DNA of 64,000 bases from Oscheius onirici (lineage: Eukaryota > Nematoda > Chromadorea > Rhabditida > Rhabditidae), in assembly GCA_932521025.1 (NCBI GenBank), contig OW051471.1, positions 3,224,001 to 3,288,000 on the forward strand. Reading direction: 5' to 3'. Shown piece after piece: positions 12,137 to 22,007 of the stretch (the stretch's first letter is position 1; each line of letters starts with the position of its first letter). Under the pieces are notes generated by a model. The model was not told where the DNA came from, ran no database searches, and worked only from the letters and a program-made list of their open reading frames with translations. The position numbers and the translations under genes were made by a program.

Positions 12137-13279
12137 CTATAGTAGAAAGGGAGTATAGGCTTTCAGGACAATGTTGTCAGTTTTATGTCTTCGGCATTTG
12201 GATTCTGGATCGTCGAGGTCTCCAATTTCGAACAGGGAAGCAATATGGACGTCTTCGATATGCTGAGAGGAGATCTCCTGGAATAGTTGGTTAATGTGAT
12301 GAAAATAACGGTAAAACTGACATCAATTTCATCGGCAAGAAGCATGAGTTTGGCAATACGGGCCTCCGGATTCGGGACGTTATGCTCGTCGTAGTATTCC
12401 CGGACAATATGCTTGGCCCATGCACGTTTCTTCTCGATAAGATTCTTCGTGTTTTCGGAAATTTTGTGAAAGTCTAAATCCTCGTTGAACCAGAGTAACA
12501 AGATACAAAAATACTTCTAGGACTCCAGAGAAGAAGCAGATGAAGGAAGATGACATCGGCGTGGTCGACGGTCATCTCAATGAATTTGTCAATGACATTG
12601 TCCCAGAATCGCTGGAACGTCTCCTTAAAGAGTCTGGAACATTCATTGAGAAGTTATAACAGAAGTTCTGACTCGTATTTGGCCCTCTGCTGATGTTCGT
12701 CGTCCAACGGGAGCTCAAATCCGGTTTTTCCATTCGAAACATAGACGTGATTTATCAACACAAAGTCACGTCGAGTTGCCTAAAATTGACACTTCTGTTT
12801 GGTTATAGACAACAAATTACATATTCCTGATGCTGAGAAGCCACAAAGAAATGATCCAGGCTGACTTTTCGAACGTAATACTGCTGCATAATGGTTATCT
12901 GAACCTATCAAGTATGAAAAAATAGTCAAAAATCTCACAGTCTCGTCTTCGGGAATACCGGTAAATTTACCGGATTTCTCGGCCCAGAATAGCACACCGC
13001 TCTTTTCGACCTCGATCAGCTTCGCGACGTCCGTAGGAACAATTTCACGAAGTGTCATGGGCTCAAACTAAAGCCTTGAATTGGGAAAAAAATTGCTGGA
13101 ACGTACAACAATTTGGGGAAAGCGATCATAATTGTGAAATTGAAGTACCATGAAACGAATGTGATCCCTAAAAACTGTTTTCGAGCGGAAAAAGGATAAG
13201 ATCACTTGTAGGACTCAATCAATCTTTGATATCCTGCTACGCCCTGCTCGGTGATATGCTTCGGCGTGTCTTCTTTCAT
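12137..13279 (-). CDS. Nuclear-hormone-receptor ligand-binding-domain-like protein
   Basis: Eight exons: 13279-13206, 13167-13107, 13067-12939, 12898-12821, 12779-12673, 12633-12515, 12473-12322, 12277-12137; 286 residues in frame. The pattern fits the nematode NHR ligand-binding fold: VRKVSLDHFFVASQHQEY (helix 3-5 region), FKETFQRFWDNVIDKF, DVIFLHLLLWSPRN, then ISENTKNLIEKKRAW and LMLLADEIDEISSQHIED with an HIASLFEI end like the terminal LF of these domains. No C4 zinc-finger DNA-binding domain is present. An upstream stretch (13404-13350, IYDIVYRPKEYELR) could be one more coding exon, but an in-frame TGA at 13393-13391 closes it with no acceptor between, and a foldback repeat starts just beyond. 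The gene may therefore be DBD-less or 5'-truncated. Confidence 0.65.
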
Positions 13280-13900
13280 TTTCCTAAAATGAAATGGAAA
13301 ACGTGATATTGTGAGGAGAAACTGCGGCAATCTTGAAGAAGAAGCCTACCGTAACTCGTATTCTTTTGGGCGGTAAACGATGTCGTAAATTCAAACCGTG
13401 ACATTCCGATTTTCAACTTTTCTAATATACTTGGGCACGAGCCGAAATTTTTAGGCTCGAGCTTTTTTCGACCCGGCTCGAGAGGCTTGTTCGAGCCGAG
13501 CCTGTTTTTTTACGAGACCGAGCCGAGCCGGCTCGCGGCCCTCTTCCAGCCGAGCCGGCTTGAAGACTGGACCGGCTCGAACCTCCAAGCCAAAAATTTC
13601 AGAACAAACTTTTTTCTCTAAATTCCCGTACCAGATAACTCCTTTTGAGGGTAGTTTTAGTCAACACGAGGTTTGCAATGCCCTTCCAGAGGCAAAGTTG
13701 CCTACTATCCCCCCAAATATTCCCTGGCCTGAACCACTGGAAATCCGTTTGTGTGTGGGAACTACCGAACGCAAAAGCAAAGTCCCAATGTCTAAACTTG
13801 TTACTACAAAGTTACTTATCCAGTATTTTTCGAAAAACTTCCAAAAAAGTGAATTCGAGAAAAATTATGCATAAAAACAAGAACCGAGAAAACACTACAA

Positions 13901-14307
13901 GGGTACTCGGAAAGTATTTTGTTCTCGCCCATAACTCCTTCCAGAAAAATGGAAATTAACTGATCTTTTTTCTCAAAATGTAGGTTTCAATAAGGCCGAA
14001 TTAATAGGCTGTATAAGAGACCTGGATATCTTATCGTTTGAGAACAGTGAACGTTCCAAGTTTCGCACAAAACATTAATTTGTCCATAACTCCTCAGGGT
14101 TGCATCCTACAAAAAAGTTGTCAACTAGTGAAAATTGCAGCTCAATGAGACGAGCATCTTGCTTTTTTGAAAAACGATTTTCGATTTTGGGATCATGTCG
14201 AAACAGCAAATGTCCGGATGGCGCAGTGGGTTTGGGAAATTCACGCTGGAGCGACCAGGGTTCGAGTCCGCCGAGAGGAGATCTTTTTGTTTTTTAACTG
14301 TAGCATT
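13901..14307. repeat. Left arm of a roughly 400-bp inverted repeat
   Basis: Begins GGGTACTCGGAAAG and ends near TTTTTTAACTGTAGCAT. It matches 14756-15162 in reverse complement over its whole length with few differences. Related sequence recurs around 59050-59350 (plus) and 59895-60110 (minus), so this is a dispersed family. Confidence 0.85.
14211..14280 (+). ncRNA. tRNA-derived SINE head (pol III A and B boxes)
   Basis: A-box TGGCGCAGTGGG at 14219-14230 and B-box GGTTCGAGTCC at 14259-14269, about 28 bp apart, as in a tRNA gene. The T-stem and acceptor do not pair cleanly, so a functional tRNA is unlikely; a tRNA-derived SINE head is the better call. A T-rich run (about 14284-14295) follows, which could act as a pol III terminator. 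Confidence 0.65.
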
Positions 14308-14755
14308 TGAGCAAGGACAAGACCAAAGACAAGTATTTATTGGAAACTAAACCACAAACAAAACCGAACAACAAAAAGCAGAGCCAAAGCTACTGTAAAA
14401 CAAACATAACACAATTAACATTGTGCTTCAAACTTGTTGCACTTCAAGAAGAGTCGTGCTCGGCGCAAAGAGAAGTTTTGAAGCAATGCTTTTGATGTTA
14501 GGGGAAGAAGATACCATTTCTGCATTCTCCTGTACAGGCGCTTCGCAGAGCCTATCGGTTTGCGAGAGACGAGAAAACGTCATAACAATCATCATCGGGT
14601 ACACGTGCGTCAGAGTCTCTGGTTCAAGTACAGCTTCCGTGTTCCGCACATGTACCCCACCTCATGGTTATTTTTTGGGCTCGAAATTGAATTTTTGAGA
14701 AAATTACAGTACCGTTTGAGCTGATATTTTGCAGGGGTGATATTCAGCCCAGTAG

Positions 14756-15162
14756 AATGCTACAGTTAAAAAACCAAAAGATCTCCTCTCGGCGGACTCG
14801 AACCCTGGTCGCTCCAGCGTGAATTTCCCAAACCCACTGCGCCATCCGGACATTTGCTGTTTCGACATGATCCCAAAGTCGAAAATCGTTTTTCAAAAAA
14901 GCAAGATGCTCGTCTCATTGAGCTGCAATTTTCACTAGTTGACAACTTTTTTGTAGGATGCAACCCTGAGGAGTTATGGACAAATTAATGTTTTCTGCGA
15001 AACTTGGAACGTTCACTGTTCTCAAACGATAAGATATCCAGGTCTCTTATACAGCCTATTAATTCGGCCTTATTGAAACCTACATTTTGAAAAAAAAGAT
15101 CAGTTAATTTCCATTTTTCTGGAAGGAGTTATGGGCGAGAACAAAATACTTTCCGAGTACCC
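14756..15162. repeat. Right arm of the roughly 400-bp inverted repeat
   Basis: Reverse complement of 13901-14307. The spacer between the arms is about 450 bp. Confidence 0.85.
14783..14852 (-). ncRNA. tRNA-derived SINE head, inverted copy
   Basis: Near-identical reverse-complement copy of 14211-14280 with the same A and B boxes. If both copies were transcribed, the transcripts would be complementary. Confidence 0.65.
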
Positions 15163-15320
15163 TAATATCAGAAAGCTAAACATTGAAACCGAGGAGAAAT
15201 TTGAAGATGCAGGCTCGAACCAAGCTGGCTCGAAGGTCAAAAACAGGCTCGGCTCGAGCTGCCTTAGTATACTTTCTAACTTAATTTTTTTTCAAAATTT
15301 TCAGTACTCTAACGAAACCT

Positions 15321-15827
15321 TTACAAAACAAATGGAAAGGTCTTGAACATGCTACGAACGGAGAATTTATTACAACAAAACAATTTTTGAACACATATTT
15401 GGAAAACGTCAAGCTCTGTTTCGTTTTTACGCTCTAAGGGTTCTTCTTCTGTTATCGGAGCATGCAGGACGGGAGAACTTGAATCAGTGGAAAAAAGAAT
15501 ACGAATAGCCCCGTTTTCGATCAGGAATAACTGATGGAAGAATGAGTAATCCATGAAAAGCAGATTCTTTGTGAACGCTGTCGTCTAAACAGTTTTGAAG
15601 AAAAAGGGGAAAATAATGACCATATAGTGCTGTTGAATGCCGCAGACAAAGCGAAAATGATATAGAGCCGTTTGAGGAGAAATGAAGCCGGCTTGACATT
15701 GAGGACAGTTGAAGAGCGGCATCATTTCGAGGTGATCCATGGCTACATGTTCTCTTAGCTCGTCTAGCGAGTACGAGATTATCGAGCCGGGGCAACGTGG
15801 GCAGGATAAGGCTAAATTGTTCTGCAT
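15321..15827 (-). CDS. Small C2H2 zinc-finger protein
   Basis: Two exons, 15827-15621 and 15584-15321, phase 0, 156 residues. Finger 1: C-P-R-C, 13 residues, then H-x4-H (LREHVAMDH). Finger 2: C-P-Q-C, 12 residues, then H-x4-C (LYHFRFVC), a C2HC variant. The remainder is Ser/Glu-rich (STDSSSPVLHAPITEEEP) with no recognised domain. A ctcag acceptor directly precedes the ATG, typical of a trans-spliced start. Nucleic-acid binding is inferred from the fingers; the target is unknown. The gene sits between two foldback repeats and could be a decaying fragment of a larger finger gene, but the frame is intact. Confidence 0.6.
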
Positions 15828-16022
15828 CTGAGCTGAAAAATAAGGGTTTTGTAAAGAAAGAGGAGACGTAAAAACGAGTGAAAATCCTAAACTCACGGAT
15901 CAGGAATGGCAAACCTGGCCGAAAAAATCGAATCCGAATCGAATCGAATTCGGGTCTGTATCGAATAACTCGAAATTGATTTGTACGTGCAACGACTTGG
16001 CGCCTTTTCGATTGCAACGTGA

Positions 16023-16432
16023 CCAGGCTTGTTGAAAACCTGCGCTGCGGCCAGGTTGGACTTTGCGGCGGGCTAAAAATATTCATTTCGCATTTTTTCT
16101 GATTTTTTTTTGTTTCCAAATACGTCCCCCGATTAGATTTAGTTTTGCCATCAGAAAAATTAGAAGAAAATCGAAAAATGACAATGAAAATCGAAGAAAA
16201 TGTGGTTTTTTGACGAAATTCGGTAAAAATAGCAGTTTTCTTCGATTTTCATTGTCAGTTTTCGGTTTTTTTTCCAATTTTTCTGATGACAAAACTAAAT
16301 CTAATCGGGAAACGTATTCGGAAACAAAAAAAATCAGAAAAAAAATGCGAAATGAATTTTTTAGCCCGCCGCAAAGTCCAACCTGGCCGCAGCGCAGCAC
16401 AGACCGCAGCGCAGGTTTTCAACAAGCCTGGG
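16023..16432. repeat. Roughly 410-bp near-perfect palindrome (foldback/MITE)
   Basis: Left end CCAGGCTTGTTGAAAACC and right end GGTTTTCAACAAGCCTGG. The arms (about 200 bp each) include GGCCAGGTTGGACTTTGCGG and its complement, and meet in an AAAATCG-rich centre with almost no loop. Open frames across it are mirror-image artefacts, not genes. Confidence 0.85.
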
Positions 16433-17361
16433 CCGGGCCGAGTGCATGCTGTTTACAAGCTCCCACGGCGTGTTACGGCCATCCCAACTTTTCAAATGAT
16501 CCGAAATTGCGCCCAGTCTCTTAAGTACAGTACCTTTCTCTGGCGCGCATTCAAACGATGTTTTATTCGGAAAATCGAATCTTCTTAGGTCGTTGCGAGC
16601 TTGCAAATGTGCTATTGTTCGGCATTTTTCTCCCCAATTTTGTGTTATTGAACATTGCAGAGAAGCTGTTAAAGACAAAAATGAGCTTTGCCTCAAAAAA
16701 TAGCTAAAATATACGTTTTGAAACGTTTATCACATGTAAACCGTCCAAACGCTACGAAAACTATTCCAGCGCATGAGAATCCGAATTTGAAGGCAGACCC
16801 ATGACAGCCGCAGTAAAAACGCTGAGAGTTTGAAAGTTTTCGTCTTCTACAGGATTAGAAGGCTCTACTATGGGTTTGTACTCATTCTTTGTATCTCATC
16901 TGCTCAACACTACATTTTTCAAAGGATAAAGCCCTTCAAAATGCCAAAAAGATGAAAATTGGTCATTCTGAAGCCTTGAATAAAATAAAAATATTCAAGT
17001 TTTGAATTCCCGCCCAAACACCCTAAATTGGGCGCGACCAAAAGCTGGAATGCCGTTTGCATTGCCGTAACATGCCGTGGGGTAGTACCCGGGTAAAAAG
17101 TTGCACTTCGCGCCAATGCAATGCACTGCGTTTACAAGTCGGGCTTTTTTTACCCGGGTATGGGCCTTCCCGGGCAGCCAAAAAAATAAGTTTTTTTTTT
17201 CTAAAATACGTTTTTTACCGGGATAAACTTTTTCCCGGGAACGCGTTCACCCGGGTAGTACCGGGAACTTTATAGAATCCGGCCACAGATATCCCTCAAA
17301 CTTTGTAAAATCTGTTTTGAGAGCACCTTTTTTTCGTTTTCTTTGACACCAATATTAAGAA
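16433..17361. other. Repeat-rich spacer upstream of TFIIF beta
   Basis: No gene recognised. About 17085-17265 carries repeated ACCCGGGTA / TTCCCGGG words in both orientations, suggesting a further small inverted element (roughly 17040-17270). The GCCGT...ACGGC words around 16460-16485 and 17050-17080 echo each other. Confidence 0.45.
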
Positions 17362-18756
17362 ATGACAACGAACTTGCGCAAAGTCGACTGCACAATGGCT
17401 CCCAGAGGAGTCTGGCTTGTAAAGGTGATCCACTTTTCAGGCTACAATAACAATGAATTGTTTCAGGTACCACGCTATCTGTCCGAGCTCTGGTCGGCAT
17501 ACGAAGGGCAAGATGTCGGCAGTCTAGTAATTAACGGCGATCCTAAACAGGGCAATGTCAAAGTCTGAGCTGTTTTAGCAAAAAAACGTTCATTTCAGCT
17601 AGAATTGATTTCGAGATCGGGCTTGGCAACTAACGTTATCAAGGAAAATATTTTGAAGCCACAAGACGAGCAGAAAGTCGTCAGTCATCTAGAGAATGGT
17701 TAGTTGAAGTTTTAAACCCCAAAAAACTAAGTTTTGAGCTCCGGAAGAGCACACTGTTGTCTTCAACGATAGCCCAGGACATAACATGGTTCTTATAAAA
17801 GAGGACAAGACGGAGCTTCGCGAAGACGCCAGCATCAAGTTCGTTTTGCATTGATAAACATATATGAGTTTCAGGTCCGGAAAGATCTCAGTCCAGGGAA
17901 AAGTGGTGAAAAGAGCCGACTGTCGGCCGAACGACCAGAAATACATGCGCATGAAGATTGAGCAGATTCACAAGACACAAAAGCCGAAGAAGTTCGTCCA
18001 GCAGCTAGACCGGGTCAGTTTTGTGACTATTTTCTCTCCGGAAAGCATCTGGAAGACTGGTTGAACTTGTGGTAAACCTGGTACCGTGGATTCAGCCGGC
18101 AGCACTTGGTCAGGCTATCTTTTCTAGCCAGTAAAGCAATTATTGTGAATTCTCCACAAACACGAAAAACGCAGAAATAATATCAAGAGACTGAGGCATT
18201 GTTTTCGAAATGACAAATTCGCTGAAAATGGTCTTACAGACTAAATTTCAGTGCCAGACGTTTTTCTCTTTTCTAGCCTCGATTCCAAATATTCATGAAA
18301 TTTTATGTTAAAGCGGTACCTAACCAGTTTAGTAAGGTACACATAGCTGCAATTTGTTGCTTTGCCAACGTGAAAAGGCCTCGTTTTCAAGTTGTAGTCA
18401 ATAACATTCCTTGTTTTTAGGCAGCCGTCAAGTTCAAGCCGGTCTCCGTCCATGCCGAAGAGGTGAATCGAATTCGGCAGAAGAAAGAAGGAGCCAAGCT
18501 GCACCGAGCGGATGAGGACGTCGTCAGAAATGCTCTCTTCCATGCCTTCGAAAAACATCAGTACTACAAGTTTGTTTTCTTTATTTTTGTCACAAAAGCT
18601 ATTTTCAGGCTTCACGATTTGCAACAACTGCTACAACAGCCGGCCGGCTATCTTAAGGACATTCTCCAAAACATAGCCAGTTACAACACTGCTCCGCCGC
18701 ACAAAAGTATGTGGGAGCTGAAGCCCGAATATAGAAACTACTCAATCAACAAATAG
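17362..18756 (+). CDS. Transcription initiation factor IIF subunit beta (RAP30)
   Basis: General RNA polymerase II factor; the RAP30 subunit binds Pol II and TFIIB in the preinitiation complex. Seven exons: 17362-17424, 17467-17562, 17599-17698, 17739-17838, 17875-18013, 18421-18569, 18609-18756; 264 residues (human 249). The N-terminal dimerisation block GVWLVKVPRYLSELW, the KVVKRADCRP strand and the C-terminal winged helix (ALFHAFEKHQYYKLHDL, QQPAGYLKDILQNIA, MWELKPEYRNY) are all clear. The fourth exon uses a GAG acceptor (tttgag). The fifth intron (18014-18420) is much longer than the others and holds no recognised element. Confidence 0.95.
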
Positions 18757-18795
18757 CTGGAGGTAACAGCACTTTTTATCATCCTGTGTCATTTC

Positions 18796-18801
18796 AATAA
18801 A
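18796..18801 (+). terminator. Poly(A) signal of TFIIF beta
   Basis: AATAAA 40 nt past the TAG at 18754-18756. Confidence 0.75.
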
Positions 18802-19221
18802 ACTTCATTTTTAAAAATTTAGTTTTCCTAAACACTCCCTAGGTTGCGAAATAGGTCATAGTGATTTTCGAAAATTATGTATTTTCCGTCTCACATGCTC
18901 CAGCGATAAGATCTCGTAATAATAGAGCGTTCCAAGTGACTCACAGCCCTGGAGTTCTCGTGCTACAATCGATGGTCGCGGAAACAGCTGAAAGTCTGTG
19001 AGTTCAAAGTTTTTTTGTGGTTCCATGCGAAAAATGGACTTTTCTCAGTAGTTATGGTAAACACGAGTTTTTGCGGAGAATTTGCATAAAACTAAGTACT
19101 CTCAGCGTCGTGAGACGGTGAAAAAAGCAAGAAAAACGAATATTCTTTTGGCTGTTGCTTTGTAAAAGTATTGATTTGCGCCCTCACAGAACATTTACAA
19201 AACTCGTTTCAACCCTAGAAA
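18802..19221. other. Spacer between TFIIF beta and the CPTP-like gene
   Basis: About 420 bp, AT-rich. I see no gene, repeat or clear promoter motif. Confidence 0.5.
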
Positions 19222-20190
19222 ATGCTCACAACAATGCCGTAAGTTCCTCCGTCGATTTGACCAGTTTCAGCAACTTTTGGTATCAAAAATAAATAATTTC
19301 AGTTCAAATGACCATCCAATGCTCCTCGTTTACCGCCTCCAGGCTTGCCTTATAGGAGATGAAGACGTTTGTATGGACGCCTACTGTGAGCTCTGGGACG
19401 AGCTGTGCAGGTAAAATGATAAATTCTGCCATTTCTCTTTAACAGATTCATCCTTCGCTGGGGCTCTCTTCTAAAATTCGTCACAGACGACGTTTCCGGC
19501 AAAATTGAAGGAATCCGGGAAGCTCGAAGTGGAAACCACGAAAAAACGACCACGTTCAAAATAATGACGACTTGGGAGCATGAGGAGAAGAGGATGAAGA
19601 GCTACAGTCCGAAAAGTGGGACTGTAAACGTGCTGGTGCTTCACAGAGCCTTTGATTTCATCATTGGACTAATTGACGGGGTTTATCGAGAAAAAAAGGA
19701 GAACGTAAAGCTTTCCTCTATTGCCAGGAAGGCATATGACCGATCGTTGGCCAAATATCATCCGTGGCTTGTTCGAAAAGTCGTCGGAGCTGCCCTGCTG
19801 GCTCTTCCTCACAAAAACGACGTGAGTTTTTGCGGTTTTGTTCAAAATAATAAGTATATAAACTGATTTGTTTTTGGTCAAAATTTCTATTTGCTCTGAT
19901 TGTGCCCACAGAATTTGATACTCAGCGAAGATATGCAGCTAAAGTTCGCATGTTTTGGTGCTAAATGGTTGCCAAAGGAAGACCCAAAAAATTACGGTCA
20001 TTCTTTTTGCTGAAGGAAAAAATAGATATGTTTTCAGTTCATCGCATCTATGAGAGGGCCCATGGCTCCGGAAGAAGACCATCACTTCCACGGAGAATTT
20101 ACGCGGCTGGCCTACAGTGTAAAGGAACGGGTTTCTGTGGTTTTGGAGAGCTACAAAATGACAGATTTTACTAAACACAGCGACGAATAA
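19222..20190 (+). CDS. Ceramide-1-phosphate transfer protein-like (GLTP fold)
   Basis: Cytosolic lipid carrier of the GLTP superfamily that moves sphingolipids between membranes. Four exons: 19222-19238, 19303-19410, 19446-19821, 20038-20190; 217 residues (human CPTP 214). Family marks: FVTDDVSGKIEGIRE (the Asp/Lys headgroup-site helix), VLVLHRAFDFIIGLIDGV, and SLAKYHPWLVRKVVGAALLALP with the conserved His-Pro-Trp. The end, FHGEFTRLAYSVKERVSVVL, matches the C-terminal helix. The first exon is only 17 nt. The join 19821-20038 skips an alternative small open piece (19918-19960) that does not keep frame. It faces the eIF1A gene tail-to-tail. Confidence 0.88.
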
Positions 20191-20191
20191 A
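20186..20191 (+). terminator. Poly(A) signal overlapping the stop codon of the CPTP-like gene
   Basis: The stop TAA (20188-20190) is part of AATAAA (20186-20191), implying a 3' UTR of only about 15-30 nt. Confidence 0.55.
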
Positions 20192-20203
20192 CCCCCTCGT
20201 TTT

Positions 20204-20209
20204 TTTATT
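20204..20209 (-). terminator. Poly(A) signal of the eIF1A gene
   Basis: Minus-strand AATAAA about 130 nt past the eIF1A stop, 13 nt from the opposing gene's signal. Confidence 0.55.
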
Positions 20210-20338
20210 AACAAGTTGAATGTGAAAACAAAAATTGGAAAGTACCATTGGAGGAGAGCAAGTAAAAATACCGGGAGAAGGTGAAGGAGTGAAATCACGC
20301 TGCTGCTTCGAGAATCAAATATGCCGGGGAAGGAAATT

Positions 20339-21468
20339 TTAACGTCTCTTGTTGTACTTGTTCTTTCCGCCACGACCTCCACGTCCACCACGTCCTCCGC
20401 CGAGTCCACGTCCAGCAGCAAGGTCGTCCTCGTTGAGGAAACTGCGACCGTCGTCGGATTCTTCGCTCTCCTCCTCACTGCTCGTTTCTTCCTCTTCGTC
20501 GTCATCGTTCTGCTTCTTGTTCGGCTTCTCGGTCTCGTCATCATCAGAGTCGCTTCCACTGGAGGGCATGTCTTCCTCGGAAGAGGAACCGTCCTCGTCA
20601 CCACCTTCATTGCCCATGTCCTCTGAAAAGGGCCAGGTTATGGTCTGCTCAGCAGTTTTTTGTATAAGCCTATAGATTTGTCAGGGTTATACTCAATCGA
20701 GCTTCGCAGCGAAATCCTGACAGCACTAAATACCATGACAAGAAAGCAGGAAAATGGATGTAATTTTTCTCAATCAGGGCTACGGATAAGGCGGAATTGT
20801 GGACAATTTTTTATAGCTTTGGTATGGTCCATTTCCAACGAATTGCGGCACTTATGCCGCTATTCGTTGGAAATGGACAATAGTTGACAACTCTTGCTTT
20901 TAGCAAGAGTTGGTGGACAGTATGAGACTTTTACTGGTGTCAATGGGTTTTACAACAAAAGATAACCTGAACCCAACTGAACCAGCAGCCGAGATGAAAA
21001 ACTTACTGAAGACAATCTCGCCCTCATCTTGGTCATCATTCTCGTTAATTTTGGCATTTTCGGGAAGCTCTCCAGATGCTTTGAGCCGTCTTGCCTCGTC
21101 AGATGTGTATTTTGAAAGAACATCGGCCTAAAATGTTCAAGTTATAAAAATACGAGCAAAGTACCTTATCATCTTGGTAGTCCCGAAGTCCAATTAGAAT
21201 GAAGTCTCCAGGACCGATCCAGACCTTCTTGCGCAGTTTACCACGAATGTGACAGATCCGAGTCTTTCCGTCGAAACATGTGGCCTCGACGCGGCCGTTT
21301 CCGAGCATTTTGTTAACCTGACCGTATTCTAAAATATAGTGTTGGGACAAACTATGAGCCAAAATTACCTTGACCGGCCTCCTTGGTCTCCAACTCGCGC
21401 TTCATGAAATCATTCTCGTTCTTTCCGCGTCTGCGGTTCTTTCCTCCCTTTCCTTTATTCTTCGGCAT
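20339..21468 (-). CDS. Translation initiation factor eIF1A with C-terminal extension
   Basis: Binds the ribosomal A site and promotes scanning and start-codon choice. Four exons: 21468-21369, 21328-21165, 21127-21007, 20622-20339; 222 residues against about 144 in the family. The N-terminal tail ([20 protein letters not shown]), the OB fold ([51 protein letters not shown]) and the acidic start of the C-tail (DEGEIVFKDMGNE) are canonical. Instead of stopping in the usual short acidic tail, the last exon continues with Ser/Asp/Glu-rich sequence, then [20 protein letters not shown] and a basic end. The junction 21007/20622 is GT-AG and in frame, so the extension belongs to the same message unless the last exon is misjoined. 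Confidence 0.92.
20827..20878. repeat. 24-bp hairpin inside the last eIF1A intron
   Basis: Arm 20827-20850 (GTCCATTTCCAACGAAT...) pairs with 20855-20878 with one mismatch and a 4-nt loop. A second 11-bp hairpin follows at 20888-20912 (CAACTCTTGCT / AGCAAGAGTTG). These could be remnants of a small inverted-repeat element. Confidence 0.7.
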
Positions 21469-22007
21469 CCTATCTGGAACAAACGTGAATATTTACGCTT
21501 TAAAAATAAGAAGGAAAGAGCCAATTTCGAAAAGGAAGAAAACTGATGCAAAATGTAAGGCCAAATTCGTTTCGAGGCAAGCATCAGCACTGGATTGTAA
21601 ACGCCGCGCCGTAACATATTAGTCGGCCAGACAAATATCGATAAAAGAAGGTAATTTTTGGCCAGAAGCTTCATTTTTATGATTTTTTGAACTTCACGTT
21701 TAGTAGCCAACCAAAATAAAGTAATATGAACTTCTTACAACAGACAACTGATAAAACAGGTCTGCATGACGTTTAGCCAGGCCAAATTTCATCGTTTCAG
21801 CTGTTTATGTTGTTTATTTCAGTTTGTTTCACAACAATAGGAAAGTCACACCATTTTGAACTGCTGCATATCGTGTTTTTGTCTAAACCGCCCATGATGT
21901 TTCTAAACTATTCAACACATGTTTTAGACGCAAAATATGAATGTTTTGAGCAACTTTCTAGTAGCAAACAGTAAATTTTATCCTGCATATCCTCTGGTAA
22001 CTTCTGA
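21469..22007. other. Spacer between the eIF1A and membrane-protein gene starts
   Basis: A divergent promoter region. A possible extra 5' exon of the plus gene lies at 21807-21970 (MLFISVCFTTIGKSHHF...), which looks like a short signal peptide, but its donor phase does not fit the next exon with a GT-AG intron. Confidence 0.4.

Larger units (their letters stand above)
13431..15266. mobile_element. Large foldback element with CGAGCC-rich inverted ends
   Basis: The outer ends are inverted and rich in GGCTCGAGCC-type words (GGGCACGAGCCG on the left, CGGCTCGAGCTGCC on the right). TATACT occurs just outside both ends (about 13425 and 15269), a possible short target duplication. Inside are two long inverted arms, 13901-14307 and 14756-15162, each carrying a tRNA-like head (separate entries). 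The central 14308-14755 holds only short open frames with no recognised protein. I infer a non-autonomous element or a nest of elements. Confidence 0.7.

Noticed and set aside
14211-14280. Functional tRNA gene
   Set aside because: A and B boxes are good, but the T-stem and acceptor stem do not pair and the sequence is duplicated inside repeats; better explained as a SINE head.
16063-16524. Coding ORFs on both strands (100-150 aa) in the 16.0-16.5 kb region
   Set aside because: They are mirror images across a palindrome and encode low-complexity Lys/Phe/Asn runs.
19918-19963. An extra exon in the CPTP-like gene
   Set aside because: Its donor phase breaks the frame, and the protein aligns with the family without it.
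20349-20675. Plus-strand ORFs rich in Ser/Arg/Pro opposite the eIF1A tail
   Set aside because: Shadow frames of the Asp/Glu/Ser and RGG codons on the minus strand.
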